Notes: generated by a model from the sequence alone, not told the origin. A stretch of DNA of 64,000 nucleotides from Bradyrhizobium sp. NDS-1 (GCF_032918005.1 NZ_CP136628.1:744001-808000), one strand, 5' to 3'; positions 16,629-26,246 are shown, counted from the stretch's first letter. Numbers and translations are program-made.

Positions 16629-17402
16629 ATGAGCGCGTTTTACCGAGAGAAGGTTCTGTCCGTCCAGCACTGGACCGACACGCTGTTCAGCTTCCGCGCC
16701 ACGCGCGATACCGGCTTCCGCTTCCAGAACGGCCAGTTCGCGATGATCGGCCTCGAAGTCGACGGCCGTCCGCTGCTGCGCGCCTACAGCATGGCGAGCG
16801 CCAACCACGAGGAAGAGCTCGAGTTCTTCTCGATCAAGGTGCAGGACGGACCGCTGACCTCGCGCCTGCAGAAGATCAAGGAAGGCGACACCATCCTCGT
16901 CGGCCGCAAGGCGACCGGCACGCTGATCACCGACAATCTCATCCCCGGCAAGCGGCTGATGCTGCTCTCGACGGGGACGGGCCTTGCGCCCTTCGCGAGC
17001 CTGATCAAGGACCCCGAGGTCTATGACCAGTTCGAATCCATCGTGCTGGTGCACGGCTGCCGCCAGGTCTCGGAGCTCGCCTATGGCGAGAAGCTGGTCG
17101 CGTCCTTGCGCGAAGACGAGCTGTTCGGCGAGCTGCTCGCGGACAAGCTCATCTACTATCCGACCGTGACCCGAGAGCCGTTCAGGAATCGCGGCCGCAT
17201 CACCGACCTCATCAGCTCCGAGCAGATCTTCAACGACATCGGCCAGGGCCCGCTCGACATCGCCACCGACCGCGTCATGATGTGCGGCAGCCCGGCGATG
17301 CTGGAAGAGCTGAAGCTGATGTTCGAAGGCCGCGACTTCATCGAGGGAAGCGGCAACAAGCCCGGCCATTTCGTGATCGAGAAGGCCTTCGTCGAGCGGT
17401 AA
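16629..17402 (+). CDS. fpr: Ferredoxin-NADP(+) reductase
   Basis: 257 residues, exactly the length of bacterial-type FNRs. FAD-binding motif RAYSMAS (near residue 55), NADP phosphate loop LLSTGTGLAPFASLI (near 115), MMCGSPAMLEEL for nicotinamide binding, and the C-terminal extension ending AFVER as in alphaproteobacterial Fpr. It moves electrons between NADPH and ferredoxin or flavodoxin in the cytoplasm. An upstream FixK-type box suggests induction at low oxygen, where reduced ferredoxin may be needed. The start ATG at 16629 fits the conserved family N-terminus MSAFYREKVLSV. Confidence 0.93.
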   Translation: MSAFYREKVLSVQHWTDTLFSFRATRDTGFRFQNGQFAMIGLEVDGRPLLRAYSMASANHEEELEFFSIKVQDGPLTSRLQKIKEGDTILVGRKATGTLITDNLIPGKRLMLLSTGTGLAPFASLIKDPEVYDQFESIVLVHGCRQVSELAYGEKLVASLREDELFGELLADKLIYYPTVTREPFRNRGRITDLISSEQIFNDIGQGPLDIATDRVMMCGSPAMLEELKLMFEGRDFIEGSGNKPGHFVIEKAFVER

Positions 17403-17455
17403 GCCCGGTTCGCGAAGCTCTCCGTCGTACTGGACTGCTAGCCCTTCGCCTCAGT

Positions 17456-17607
17456 CGTCGTCCCGGACAAGCGCGCCACGCGCGCGCCGATCCGGGACCC
17501 ATAGCCACAGGCCGTGGTTAGGCGAAGACTCGGAGAGACGGCTTTCTCTCATCACAAAATCCTGTAGTTGGGTCCCGGGTCTGCGCTGACGCTCGCCCGG
17601 GACGATA
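17456..17607. repeat. Palindromic intergenic repeat in 426-bp gap after fpr
   Basis: cgtcccggacaagcgcgcc with gatccgggacccatagccac on the left and gggtcccgggtctgcgctg with gctcgcccgggacgat on the right form a compound inverted repeat. The words gggacccatagccacaggc and gcgaagactcg recur at 44937-45073. The rest of 17403-17828 shows no gene; it supplies the terminator of fpr and the promoter of the next gene. Confidence 0.7.
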
Positions 17608-17828
17608 GCTGAGCCCTTGGGGGATGCGGTGTGGCCCTCGCGCAGCCCATTAAGGCGCCCGTGGCCCGGCCGTCTCTTCCGTCCCACCTCTTTGCTGCAC
17701 CGCACCCGCCCGCCGGCCGATTGATTTGTCTCGGCCGAATTCGCTAGCCTGAAACAAGGGCCGCGTCATATCCGTATGACAGGCGCGGGCGTATCGTGCC
17801 GCCTCATGCTGGCGAGAGGATCGGAATC

Positions 17829-19532
17829 GTGGCCGACGACGACAAGACGCAGGTATCCTCCCAACACTCATCCCCCAAACGCCTGCCGCTGGCGGAAGAG
17901 GGGATCATGGAAACCCTGCTGCTGCCATTTTCGCCGCGCTTCATCGTGCTGACGATCTGCGCGGTCGTCACCGCGCTGTTGATCGGCATCGGCATCGCCG
18001 ACCGCAAGATCTTCGACATCCTGCTGATCCCGATCCTGATCTTCGGCGCGCTGACGCTGCTCGGCGTTCGCGATCTCCTGCAGAAGAGCCACGCGGTGCT
18101 GCGCAACTATCCGATTTCGGCGCATATCCGCTTCCTGCTCGAAGAGATCCGCCCCGAGATGCGGCAATACTTCTTCGAGAGCGAGAAGGACGGCATGCCG
18201 TTCTCGCGCGACACCCGCGCGGTGGTCTATCAGCGCGCCAAGATGGAGCTCGACAAGCGTCCATTCGGCACCCAGGAGGACGTCTACCGCCAGGGCTACG
18301 AGTGGATGCATCACTCGGCCTCGCCGAAGACGCATGCACAAGAGAAGTTCCGCATCGGCATCGGCGGCCCCGACTGCAAGAAGCCCTATTCGGCATCGGT
18401 GTTCAACATCTCCGCGATGAGCTTTGGCGCGCTCAGCGCCAACGCCGTGCGTGCTCTCAATGCCGGCGCAAAGAAGGGCGGCTTCGCGCACGACACCGGC
18501 GAGGGCGGCGTCAGCCCCTATCATCGCGAGATGGGCGGCGACATCATCTGGGAAATCGGCTCCGGCTATTTCGGCTGCCGCCATCTCGACGGCACCTTCG
18601 ATCCGGAAGCGTTCGCGCGCGTGGCCGGCGACGACCAGATCAAGATGGTCGAGCTGAAGGTCAGCCAGGGTGCCAAGCCCGGCCATGGCGGCGTGCTGCC
18701 GGCCGCGAAAGTCTCGGAGGAAATCTCCAAGATCCGCGGCGTCGCGATGGGTGAGGACTGCATCTCGCCCGCCTCGCACCGCGCCTTCTCCACGCCGGTT
18801 GGCATGATGCAGTTCATCGCCGAGATGCGCCGCCTTTCCGGCGGCAAGCCGGCCGGCTTCAAGCTGTGCATCGGCCATACCTGGGAATTCCTGGCGATCT
18901 GCAAGGCGATGCTTCAGACCGGCATCTATCCCGATTTCATCGTCGTCGACGGCAATGAGGGCGGCACCGGCGCCGCGCCGCTGGAGTTCATGGACCATCT
19001 CGGCATGCCGATGCGCGAGGGCGTCAATTTCGTCCACAACGCGCTGATCGGCATCAATGCGCGCGACCGCATCAAGGTCGGCGCCTCCGGCAAGATCGCG
19101 ACCGCCTTCGACATGGCACGGGCGATGGCGATCGGCGCCGACTATTGCAACTCGGCGCGCGGCTTCATGTTCTCGCTCGGCTGCATCCAGTCGCTGAGCT
19201 GCCACACCGACCGCTGTCCGACCGGGGTCGCGACCCAGGACCCGTCGCGCGCGCGCGCGCTCTACGTGCCGCTCAAGATCGACCGCGTGCACAATTATCA
19301 CCACGCGACGCTGCATTCGCTCACCGAGCTGATTGCCGCCGCCGGCCTCGAACATCCGCAGCAACTGCGCCCGATCCATTTCAGCCAACGGACGTCGACC
19401 ACCCACGTGCAGTCCTTCGCGCAGCTCTATCCGGCGCTGCGCCCGGGCGAGCTGCTCGAAGGCACGGAAGATCCGCGCTTCCGCGACGCCTGGCGGATGG
19501 CACAGGCAGACACGTTCCAGCCGGCGCTGTGA
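17829..19532 (+). CDS. FMN-binding glutamate-synthase-like membrane-anchored protein
   Basis: 567 residues from the GTG at 17829 (GAGAGGA 8 bases upstream); ATG 17907 (METLLLPFSPRF) is a serious alternative. Two N-terminal membrane helices (about residues 30-75) precede a Glu_synthase-type FMN domain: FNISAMSFGALSANAV, HDTGEGGVSPYHRE, VSQGAKPGHGGVLP and VDGNEGGTGAAP are the FMN/substrate segments of GltB. A C-terminal cysteine group C-I-Q-S-L-S-C-H-T-D-R-C-P-T-G-V-A fits the 3Fe-4S ligands. The amidotransferase domain of GltB is absent, so it is probably not a normal GOGAT. Its electron partner is unknown. Confidence 0.85.
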   Translation: MADDDKTQVSSQHSSPKRLPLAEEGIMETLLLPFSPRFIVLTICAVVTALLIGIGIADRKIFDILLIPILIFGALTLLGVRDLLQKSHAVLRNYPISAHIRFLLEEIRPEMRQYFFESEKDGMPFSRDTRAVVYQRAKMELDKRPFGTQEDVYRQGYEWMHHSASPKTHAQEKFRIGIGGPDCKKPYSASVFNISAMSFGALSANAVRALNAGAKKGGFAHDTGEGGVSPYHREMGGDIIWEIGSGYFGCRHLDGTFDPEAFARVAGDDQIKMVELKVSQGAKPGHGGVLPAAKVSEEISKIRGVAMGEDCISPASHRAFSTPVGMMQFIAEMRRLSGGKPAGFKLCIGHTWEFLAICKAMLQTGIYPDFIVVDGNEGGTGAAPLEFMDHLGMPMREGVNFVHNALIGINARDRIKVGASGKIATAFDMARAMAIGADYCNSARGFMFSLGCIQSLSCHTDRCPTGVATQDPSRARALYVPLKIDRVHNYHHATLHSLTELIAAAGLEHPQQLRPIHFSQRTSTTHVQSFAQLYPALRPGELLEGTEDPRFRDAWRMAQADTFQPAL

Positions 19533-19578
19533 CCGTCGCCCCGGCCGGCGGGGAAATTCTCCGCAAGCGGGGCTGTGT

Positions 19579-19593
19579 TTAACGTTTGCTTCA
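19579..19593 (+). promoter_or_regulatory. CtrA-like half-site pair before PilZ gene
   Basis: TTAA-CGTTTGC-TTCA matches the CtrA consensus TTAA-N7-TTAA at 7 of 8 specified positions and lies 23 bp before the PilZ start. The same gtgtttaacg context occurs 52 bp before the chemotaxis receptor gene (21439). Weak evidence alone. Confidence 0.3.
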
Positions 19594-19615
19594 ACTTTGG
19601 GTGTAGGTTGTGCCC

Positions 19616-19855
19616 ATGGACGAACGGCGCGACAAGGCGAGGCATCGCGTGCTGAAGGCCGGAACGATCGAGTTCGGCGGCGGCGCGATCGACTGTACCG
19701 TCCGCAACCTGTCCGACACCGGTGCCGCGCTCGACGTCACCAGCCCGGTCGGCATCCCCGATCATTTCACCCTGTTTCTCCAGGCCGACGGAACGCATCG
19801 GTCCTGCACCGTGGCCTGGCGCAAGGAGAAGCGGATCGGGGTGAGGTTCGGGTGA
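19616..19855 (+). CDS. PilZ domain protein
   Basis: 79 residues, a single PilZ domain. The c-di-GMP contacts are visible: the basic RRDKARHR motif at the N-terminus and N-L-S-D-T-G-A-A-L in the position of (D/N)xSxxG about 25 residues later. Such one-domain proteins usually act as c-di-GMP-responsive adaptors for motility or polysaccharide export. It follows the FMN protein by 83 bp with its own possible promoter. The window also encodes a PAS-GGDEF-EAL protein and a chemoreceptor, which would fit a motility theme. Confidence 0.85.
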   Translation: MDERRDKARHRVLKAGTIEFGGGAIDCTVRNLSDTGAALDVTSPVGIPDHFTLFLQADGTHRSCTVAWRKEKRIGVRFG

Positions 19856-19884
19856 GGGTTGTTCGGCGCGAGCGCGTGCTGCAA

Positions 19885-19945
19885 GCACCAACTGTCGTCC
19901 CGGACAAGCGAAGCGGAGCGGACGCGGCAACATCCGCCACACCTG
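19885..19945. repeat. Fragment of palindromic intergenic repeat
   Basis: The segment contains tgtcgtcccggacaagcgaagcg and ccgcc, the left arm of the repeat family seen at 9831 and 17456. The right arm is missing. It lies between the PilZ gene and the convergent CNNM gene. Confidence 0.5.
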
Positions 19946-19970
19946 CGTACGCATTCGCGCTATCGCTCAC

Positions 19971-21266
19971 TCACCCCGTCTCGACCTCGCTCAACCGGCT
20001 CGCCAGGATCTTGTCGATGCGCCGTCCATCGAGATCGATCACCTCGATATGCCAGCCGCCGAAGTCGAAGGCATCGCCGGCGTCGGGCAGCGCGCTGAAC
20101 TGCTGCAGCACCAGGCCCGCCACCGTGTTGTAGCGGTGTGGCGGCAATTCGATGCCGAGCAGCTCGCCGAATTCATCGACCGGCATCCAGCCGGAGATCA
20201 GGAACGAGTCGTCTGCGCGCCTGACATAGGCCGGCTCCGGCGGTCCCGCTTCCGAATGGAAGGCGCCGACGATCGACTCGAGGATGTCGGCGGCCGTCAC
20301 CATGCCTTCGAAGCCACCGTATTCGTCGTAGACGAAGCCGATGTGAACCGGAGCGGTCTTCAGGATGGTCAGCACGTCGCGCGCGTCGGCCGAGGCCGGG
20401 ATGCCGGGCGCTTCACGCACGAGCGCGCGCAGGTCCGGGTTGCGTTCGTTCATATAAGCGACCAGCAGGTCCTTGGCCTGGAGCACGCCGATCGGCTTGT
20501 CGCGGTCGCCATCGGAGACGGGAAAGCGCGAGTGCGGGCTCTTGGCGATGATCGCCTGGATGGCGGCCAAATCGTCGTTCAGGTCGATCTCGTCGACCTC
20601 CGTGCGCGGCGTCATGACCGCACCGACCGGCCGGTCGCCGAGCCGCATCACGCCGGCGATCATCTCCTTTTCGCCGGGCTCGAGCACGCCTGCGCTCTCG
20701 GCCTCGCGGACGAGGTGATGGATCTCGTCCTCCGAGACCTTCTCCTCCGACTTGCCGCCCCGGCCGAGCAAAGTGAGGATCAGCCTGCCGGAGACGTCGA
20801 GCAGGAAGACCAGCGGCAGCGAGACCTTCGCAAGCACGTGCATCGCCGGCGCAACCCTCACCGCGATGCTCTCGGGGTCGCGCAGCGCCACCTGTTTCGG
20901 CACCAGCTCGCCGACGATCAGGGTGGCGTAGGTGATGAGCGTGACGACCATGCCGACGCCGACGATGTCGGCAATGCCGGGGGACAAGCCAAGCTCGAGC
21001 AGCCACTGCGTCAGCCGTTGTCCGAGCGTCGCGCCCGAGAATGCGCCGGAGAGCACACCGACCAGCGTAATGCCGATCTGCACCGTCGAGAGGAATTTGC
21101 CGGGATCTGCCGCCAGAATCAGCGCCCGCTCCGCGCCGCGAATGCCCTTGGCGGCGAGCAGCGACAGCCGGGCCGGGCGGGACGAGACCACGGCCAGCTC
21201 GGACATGGACAAGAGGCCATTGATGACGATCAGGACGACGACGACGGCGAGTTCGACCGATAGCAT
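19971..21266 (-). CDS. Hemolysin-family / CNNM-CorC transmembrane protein with CBS domains
   Basis: 431 residues. An N-terminal DUF21 (CNNM) membrane domain with about four helices opens MLSVELAVVVVLIVINGLLS and includes the SELAVVSSRPARLSLLA segment. A tandem CBS pair starts near residue 200 (MTPRTEVDEIDL, then PVSDGDRDKPIGVL). A CorC/HlyC-type C-terminal domain holds YNTVAGLVLQQFSALPDAGD. The family is linked to Mg2+/Co2+ efflux or Na+ coupling; the hemolysin name is historical. Start 21266 is chosen because the membrane domain begins there; the open frame upstream has no signal. Confidence 0.9.
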   Translation of the reverse strand: MLSVELAVVVVLIVINGLLSMSELAVVSSRPARLSLLAAKGIRGAERALILAADPGKFLSTVQIGITLVGVLSGAFSGATLGQRLTQWLLELGLSPGIADIVGVGMVVTLITYATLIVGELVPKQVALRDPESIAVRVAPAMHVLAKVSLPLVFLLDVSGRLILTLLGRGGKSEEKVSEDEIHHLVREAESAGVLEPGEKEMIAGVMRLGDRPVGAVMTPRTEVDEIDLNDDLAAIQAIIAKSPHSRFPVSDGDRDKPIGVLQAKDLLVAYMNERNPDLRALVREAPGIPASADARDVLTILKTAPVHIGFVYDEYGGFEGMVTAADILESIVGAFHSEAGPPEPAYVRRADDSFLISGWMPVDEFGELLGIELPPHRYNTVAGLVLQQFSALPDAGDAFDFGGWHIEVIDLDGRRIDKILASRLSEVETG

Positions 21267-21438
21267 TGGCGTTCCGAGGTAAGGGAGTATGGCCGGATGG
21301 GTGGCACATGCCTCGATATAGGTATTGGGCGCGGAAATGCCGTCGGTTTCGTCGCATTGGAGCCCGCCGGAACCGCGTGGCGGAAGGGGTGATCCAACAA
21401 GCTCACGCGGGCGCACGTGGAACTACGGGACTCCGTGT

Positions 21439-21453
21439 TTAACGGGGTCTTAG
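21439..21453 (+). promoter_or_regulatory. CtrA-like half-site pair before chemoreceptor gene
   Basis: TTAA-CGGGGTC-TTAG, 7 of 8 positions of the CtrA consensus, ends 51 bp before the receptor ATG. It shares the gtgtttaacg context with the PilZ site at 19579. Confidence 0.3.
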
Positions 21454-21504
21454 CGGGCGGCGTTTAGGTTTTCGACATTGCAGAAAACGGACTCGGGGGA
21501 CCTT

Positions 21505-23580
21505 ATGCGGATTGGGAAGCTTTTTGCGCTGTCGATGCTGACGGTGACGGTTTTTGCGGTCATCCTCGGCGCCGAGGTGCTGATACCCCAGGCCCGCATC
21601 TTCACGAACCGCTCCGACGCGATCAAGACGGTCGATGCTTTCGGTGCGACGCTGATGGCCAGCCAGCACGTCGCCAGTCTTCGCGCTCCCTATATCGGCC
21701 CGATCTTCCAGGAAGCGGCTGCGACCCAGGCTCAGCTCGAGGCCGCCGCAAAGGCCGCGAAAGCCGCCGAAGGCGGCTTCGAGGCCGCAAAGCGCGCCAT
21801 CATGGTGCTGGATGACGGCGCAGCAATCAGTGAAAATCTCGACCGCGCCGCGCGGCGACTGAAGGAGATCACCGCGTCGGCAGATCGTGCAATGGGCCTT
21901 GCTCTGGCGGCACGCGACAGCGCCGCGATCAAGGGCTTCCTGCCCGGTGTTGCCGAGGTCCTCGCCAATATAGAACCCGTGATGAACCGGCTCGAAGCGA
22001 AGGTCATCAATGCGGATTCCTCGCTTGCGGCACTGTTGAGCCTGGCGCGGACCGCGCAGGATCTGCGGGTGTCCGCCGGCAGCCGTGCTGCCACGCTGTC
22101 CCCGGCGCTGTCCGCACGCCGCCCGCTCACGGCGGCCGAATTGTCGTTGATGGATCGCATGCAGGGTCGCGTGGAGGCCGACCGCGAGCGTATCGAGGCC
22201 GGCATCGACCAAATCGGAAATCCGGTCCGCATAGCGGCCGCGATGAAGGCGGCAACGGAATCCTATTTTGGAAATGCCGCGATCGCCGTGGACAAGGAAA
22301 TCCCCGCAGCGCGGAGTGACGGCAAGTATAGCTCCGACGCCGACAACCTCGCGAAGATCATCGTGCCCGCGATCCAGATGTTCTACGGCGTGCGCGATGC
22401 CGCGCTCGCGGAAGCGGCCGAGCGCGCCTCAGCTGCGCGCGATGGTGCGCTTGCGATGCTCGCGCTCGCCGGCGTCGCCGTGTTGGCGCTGCTCGGCACT
22501 CTCGCCGGCGTGACCATGATGCTGCGCAGCCGCGTGGTGACGCCGCTGGCGAAGCTCGCCGACGTGATCGGAACGCTCGCCGCCGGTCAGCACGAGGTCG
22601 AGATCCCCGCAACGGGCCGCAACGACGAGATCGGCCAGGTCACGGGCTCGCTTCGGCACTTCAAGGATTCACTGCTTGCCAAGAAGGAAGCCGACGAAGC
22701 TGCCGCCATCGAGGCCGACGCGAAGCTCCGGCGCAGCCAGCGCATGGACCAGATTGCGCGCGAGTTCGAAGCCATGATCGGCGACGTGATCAACACGGTG
22801 TCGTCGGCGTCGTCCGAGCTGGAATCGTCCGCGGGAACGCTGACGAGCACGGCCGATCAATCGGAGAAAGTCACCGCCACCGTCGCGGCCGCATCCGAAC
22901 AGGCTTCCACCAACGTGCAGACCGTCGCCGCGGCGGCCGAGGAGATGGCCTCGTCGGTCGACGAGATCAGCCGGCAGGTGCAGGACTCCGCGCGCATCGC
23001 CGGCGAAGCCGTGCAGCAGGCAGGGCGGACCAACGACCATGTCGGCGAGCTTGCCCGGGCCGCGGGCCGGATCAGCGACGTCGTCGAGCTGATCAGCCAG
23101 ATCGCGGGCCAGACCAATCTTCTCGCCCTCAACGCCACCATCGAGGCGGCGCGCGCGGGCGAGGCCGGACGCGGCTTTGCGGTCGTCGCTTCCGAGGTCA
23201 AGGCGCTCGCCGAGCAGACCGCCAAGGCGACCGGCGAGATCAGCCAGCAGGTCTCGGGAATCCAGACCGCGACGGAAGAGTCCGTCGGCGCCATCAAGTC
23301 GATCGGCGACACCATCTCCCGCATGTCCGAGATCGCATCCGCAATCGCCGCGGCGGTCGAGGAGCAGGGCGCCGCGACGCGGGAGATTTCCCGCAACGTG
23401 CAGCAGGCGGCACGCGGCACCCAGCAGGTCTCCGCCAGCATCGTCGACGTGCAGCGCGGCGCAAGCCAGACCGGATCGGCCTCCTCCAACGTGCTCGCAT
23501 CGGCGAGATCACTGTCCGGCGAGAGCAGCCGTCTCAAGGTCGAGGTCGGAAAATTCCTGGACGCGATCCGGGCGGCCTAA
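21505..23580 (+). CDS. Methyl-accepting chemotaxis protein
   Basis: 691 residues. The N-terminal helix [20 protein letters not shown] anchors it. A helical periplasmic sensor rich in Ala and Lys runs to a second helix near residue 330 ([20 protein letters not shown]). A HAMP domain follows ([25 protein letters not shown]), then the cytoplasmic signalling domain (about 430-690) with the hairpin tip [26 protein letters not shown], which contacts CheW/CheA. There is no C-terminal CheR/CheB pentapeptide. The ligand cannot be predicted. It is monocistronic, facing the porin gene end-on. Confidence 0.93.
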   Translation: MRIGKLFALSMLTVTVFAVILGAEVLIPQARIFTNRSDAIKTVDAFGATLMASQHVASLRAPYIGPIFQEAAATQAQLEAAAKAAKAAEGGFEAAKRAIMVLDDGAAISENLDRAARRLKEITASADRAMGLALAARDSAAIKGFLPGVAEVLANIEPVMNRLEAKVINADSSLAALLSLARTAQDLRVSAGSRAATLSPALSARRPLTAAELSLMDRMQGRVEADRERIEAGIDQIGNPVRIAAAMKAATESYFGNAAIAVDKEIPAARSDGKYSSDADNLAKIIVPAIQMFYGVRDAALAEAAERASAARDGALAMLALAGVAVLALLGTLAGVTMMLRSRVVTPLAKLADVIGTLAAGQHEVEIPATGRNDEIGQVTGSLRHFKDSLLAKKEADEAAAIEADAKLRRSQRMDQIAREFEAMIGDVINTVSSASSELESSAGTLTSTADQSEKVTATVAAASEQASTNVQTVAAAAEEMASSVDEISRQVQDSARIAGEAVQQAGRTNDHVGELARAAGRISDVVELISQIAGQTNLLALNATIEAARAGEAGRGFAVVASEVKALAEQTAKATGEISQQVSGIQTATEESVGAIKSIGDTISRMSEIASAIAAAVEEQGAATREISRNVQQAARGTQQVSASIVDVQRGASQTGSASSNVLASARSLSGESSRLKVEVGKFLDAIRAA

Positions 23581-23610
23581 TCGACAGACGCATGCGGCCC
23601 GTCCCTGGGG

Positions 23611-25692
23611 CTAGAACTCGGCGTGCAGGCGGCCCGAGAAGATCGAGACCGGCCCGCGGTCGGCGTTATAGGCCGGGTTCGTGATGAACTGGTAGTCGAA
23701 CGTCATGGTCGTGCAGGTATTGAGCTTCCATGCATAGTAGGCTTCGAGGATACGTTCCGGGCTGTAGTTGAGCCGCCCGTCGCCGATCAGCAGGCCGGTG
23801 CCGCCGGCAGCGAGAAAATCGCGATGCGCGTCGGAGAGACCGTTGACGGCCCCGCCGATGCCGATCGTATCGTCCGGCCGCCCCCAATGGCTCCCCTTGA
23901 TCGACAGGCCGCCCGATACACTGCGGTCGATGTCGGTGAAGGACAGGATCTGGTTCTGCCCGTCGTTCCAGCTTGCGCGCGCGAACAGCCCGACGTCCTG
24001 GTAGATCTGCTGCTCGAGATTGACGTAGAAGCCGTATTTCGAACGGTCGCGCTGGTTGGCGATCGTGATGTCGTTGATGTCGAGCGCAGGATTGGCAGCC
24101 GCGATCGCAACCACCTGGCGGTAATTGGCGGTATTGCCGCTGTTGTAGAACGTACCGACGCGCAATTTGCCGGGCTGCTCGAAGATCGAATGGCGCTCCT
24201 CGAACTCGATGACGGCGCCGCCGGTCTTGTAAACCAGTGTATCGCTGTTGGGCGCATCGGGGACCTGGAACAGGCCGGCGCGCACGGCCCAGTCCTTGCG
24301 ATTGAGCTCGACCACCGCGCCGCGGGTGTAGCCGGGCAGATCGGCGGGGAAGTCGTAGGCGGCCGACGCCCACATCGCCCAGTTCATGAAGTCGGCGCGC
24401 GGATCCTTGGCGTAGGAATTTCCGTCGAAGAAGTCGCCGACGGCGAAGCGGCCGACGATCAAGGTGACGCGGTCGATGTCACGCTTGCCGGCGAGCTGGT
24501 TCGGAGCATCGGGCACTTCCTCCTGCTCGCCGCCGAGACCAAAGGTCTGCCTGAAATAGTAGCGCTGCGCACGGATTTTCGGGAACGGCGCGCCGGCCTT
24601 CTGCGCCTCGCCGTTGGAGAAGCCGGCAAGGCCGAGCGTGCCGTTGATGCCAAAACCCTGCGCCAATTCGGGATTGAAGTAGAACTCGCCGCCGTCCCAC
24701 AGCCGTGCGCCCAGGAAGGCCGTTGTCGTCCATGTCGCCTGAAACTGGCCGCCGCCGGGGAGGCTCTGCGGGCTTGCATAGGGCGAGCGGATCGGCCCGT
24801 AGCCTTGCGGCAGCACGGTCGTCTGGGCATGGACGTTCCAGTCGCCGGACTCCGGCAGTTTCGTCCTGGCGTTGACCGGCGCCATCCAGGGCGTGTCGCC
24901 GAACTGATAGTTGAGGCCGAGCTTGAAGAGGTGAACGCGCGGTGCGACATTGACGTTGGCGAGACCGAATTCACCGAGATCGTAGGTTCGCCGGGACAGC
25001 GCGACGTAGTCGTACTCGGCCTTGGCGGTCCAGTTGCCGCTGACGGCGAATTCCAGGCCGAGTCCCGCTGTCCAGCCGGTCTGATACTTTCCAACCGGAA
25101 AGAGCTCGGAGACGCCGTCGGCGTCGTTGACGTTGATATGGGTATGGCCCCAGGCGAAACCGCCGGTGACGAAAGGCATGAAGCGGTCGAACGCATAACC
25201 GATGCGGCCGCGTACGGTGCCGACATAGTCGAGCGTGGTGTTGAACGGAGCCGGCGAGCGCTCGTGCGCGACGACATCGCGCGCGCCGGTGAACGTGGAG
25301 TCCGCCTCGATGCCGAGCACGACACGGTTCGCGAGCTGGCGATTGTAGCCGAGCTGGTAGCCGCCGCTGAACCCGGTGGCACTGGGCGGCAGGACCACGC
25401 CTTGCAGCGGCAGTGAATGGGTGCCGGGTCCGAAGCTTGCGTCGCCATAGCCGAAATGACCGCCGACATAGAACCCGGTCCAGTCGTAGACCGCTCTCAG
25501 CGCCGGGGCCTTCAACGGAAGATCGGCCGCGGTGCCTGTGGCGGGCAAAGCCAGTACGCCAGTGGCAATCGCCGCGACGGTCAGCAAGCACCGCTGTCTG
25601 TGACCTCTCAACGTCAAAACGCACGCCCCCAAAACACCAATATGTCCACCCGCACAACCGGCATCACTGCCGATTCGCGACGACCCTGTCAT
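23611..25692 (-). CDS. Two-module outer membrane protein: Omp25-like barrel plus OprB-type carbohydrate porin
   Basis: About 693 residues. After a signal peptide ending near GTAADLPLKAP, the first module (about residues 65-275) begins YDWTGFYVGGHFGYG, the Omp25/OmpW-like eight-stranded barrel of rhizobia, with GGYQLGYNRQLAN and repeating alternating strands. The second module (about 300-693) is OprB-like: WTTTAFLGARLWDGGEFYFN, RVTLIVGRFAVGDFFDGNSY, YFRQTFGLGG and a C-terminal strand ending SGRLHAEF with terminal Phe, as outer-membrane proteins require. The start is uncertain: ATG 25692 is used; an internal TTG nearer the signal peptide is possible. Likely a sugar or solute porin. Confidence 0.78.
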   Translation of the reverse strand: MTGSSRIGSDAGCAGGHIGVLGACVLTLRGHRQRCLLTVAAIATGVLALPATGTAADLPLKAPALRAVYDWTGFYVGGHFGYGDASFGPGTHSLPLQGVVLPPSATGFSGGYQLGYNRQLANRVVLGIEADSTFTGARDVVAHERSPAPFNTTLDYVGTVRGRIGYAFDRFMPFVTGGFAWGHTHINVNDADGVSELFPVGKYQTGWTAGLGLEFAVSGNWTAKAEYDYVALSRRTYDLGEFGLANVNVAPRVHLFKLGLNYQFGDTPWMAPVNARTKLPESGDWNVHAQTTVLPQGYGPIRSPYASPQSLPGGGQFQATWTTTAFLGARLWDGGEFYFNPELAQGFGINGTLGLAGFSNGEAQKAGAPFPKIRAQRYYFRQTFGLGGEQEEVPDAPNQLAGKRDIDRVTLIVGRFAVGDFFDGNSYAKDPRADFMNWAMWASAAYDFPADLPGYTRGAVVELNRKDWAVRAGLFQVPDAPNSDTLVYKTGGAVIEFEERHSIFEQPGKLRVGTFYNSGNTANYRQVVAIAAANPALDINDITIANQRDRSKYGFYVNLEQQIYQDVGLFARASWNDGQNQILSFTDIDRSVSGGLSIKGSHWGRPDDTIGIGGAVNGLSDAHRDFLAAGGTGLLIGDGRLNYSPERILEAYYAWKLNTCTTMTFDYQFITNPAYNADRGPVSIFSGRLHAEF

Positions 25693-25874
25693 CAGGTTCC
25701 GGTTGCTCACGCGCCCAGACGAGATCGATCCGGCGCGACATCTTCCAAGTCCTGTGCCTGCTGCGAAGCTTATTGCGACTAAGTCGCAATTGCAATTGGC
25801 GCGAGTTGCCGTGGAAGATGGTTGGCACCGCTGTGTGACACGGCTGCAACAAATGCGCAGGGGCTCAAATGGAT

Positions 25875-25906
25875 GACCCCGCCCGGGGGGACAGCCGGGC
25901 GGGGTC
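25875..25906. repeat. Perfect 12-bp stem hairpin, possible terminator
   Basis: GACCCCGCCCGG and CCGGGCGGGGTC pair perfectly around an 8-base loop, in the gap between the porin gene start and the small exported gene stop (both minus strand). No T-tract follows on the minus strand, so it may be a transcript-end stabiliser or a weak terminator for the upstream small gene. Confidence 0.6.
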
Positions 25907-25982
25907 GGGGGCACGACACGGGGTGGATGAGGCGCCCGTGTCGGACGCAGGATCCACGTAAGATCGGCCTCAGATACCCAAA

Positions 25983-26246
25983 TCAGTAGCAGGTACGAAC
26001 GCGGCCGACGTACTGGCCGAAGGCGTTGTACTGGGCGACCCAGCCGCAGCGGTGATAGCCGTGATAATAGGGGTCGTTCGTGGCGGCGATCGCGGAGCCG
26101 ACGACGGCGGCGGTGGCGATGCCGGCACCGACACCAAAGACCCAACCGGGCTGCTTGGCTTCGGCCGAGGACGTGGTGGACGCGATGCTGCCGGTCACGG
26201 CGAGGGCAGCGAGAGCGATGGCGGCAATCTTGGTCTTGATCGACAT
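25983..26246 (-). CDS. Small exported protein with Gly/Ala membrane-like stretch
   Basis: 87 residues: signal peptide MSIKTKIAAIALAALAVTGS with cleavage near AEA-KQ, a Gly/Ala-rich stretch (VFGVGAGIATAAVVGSAIAA), and a Tyr/His-rich tail (YYHGYHRCGWVAQYNAFGQY) ending RTCY. GGAG precedes the ATG at 26246. Similar small secreted proteins with Y-H-x-C-x-W tails are common in Bradyrhizobium; their role is not known. Two cysteines could form one disulfide. Confidence 0.7.
   Translation of the reverse strand: MSIKTKIAAIALAALAVTGSIASTTSSAEAKQPGWVFGVGAGIATAAVVGSAIAATNDPYYHGYHRCGWVAQYNAFGQYVGRVRTCY

Noticed and set aside
17868..19406. 512-codon open frame antisense to the FMN protein
   Set aside because: Composition is His/Asp/Arg-rich shadow of a strongly conserved enzyme on the other strand.
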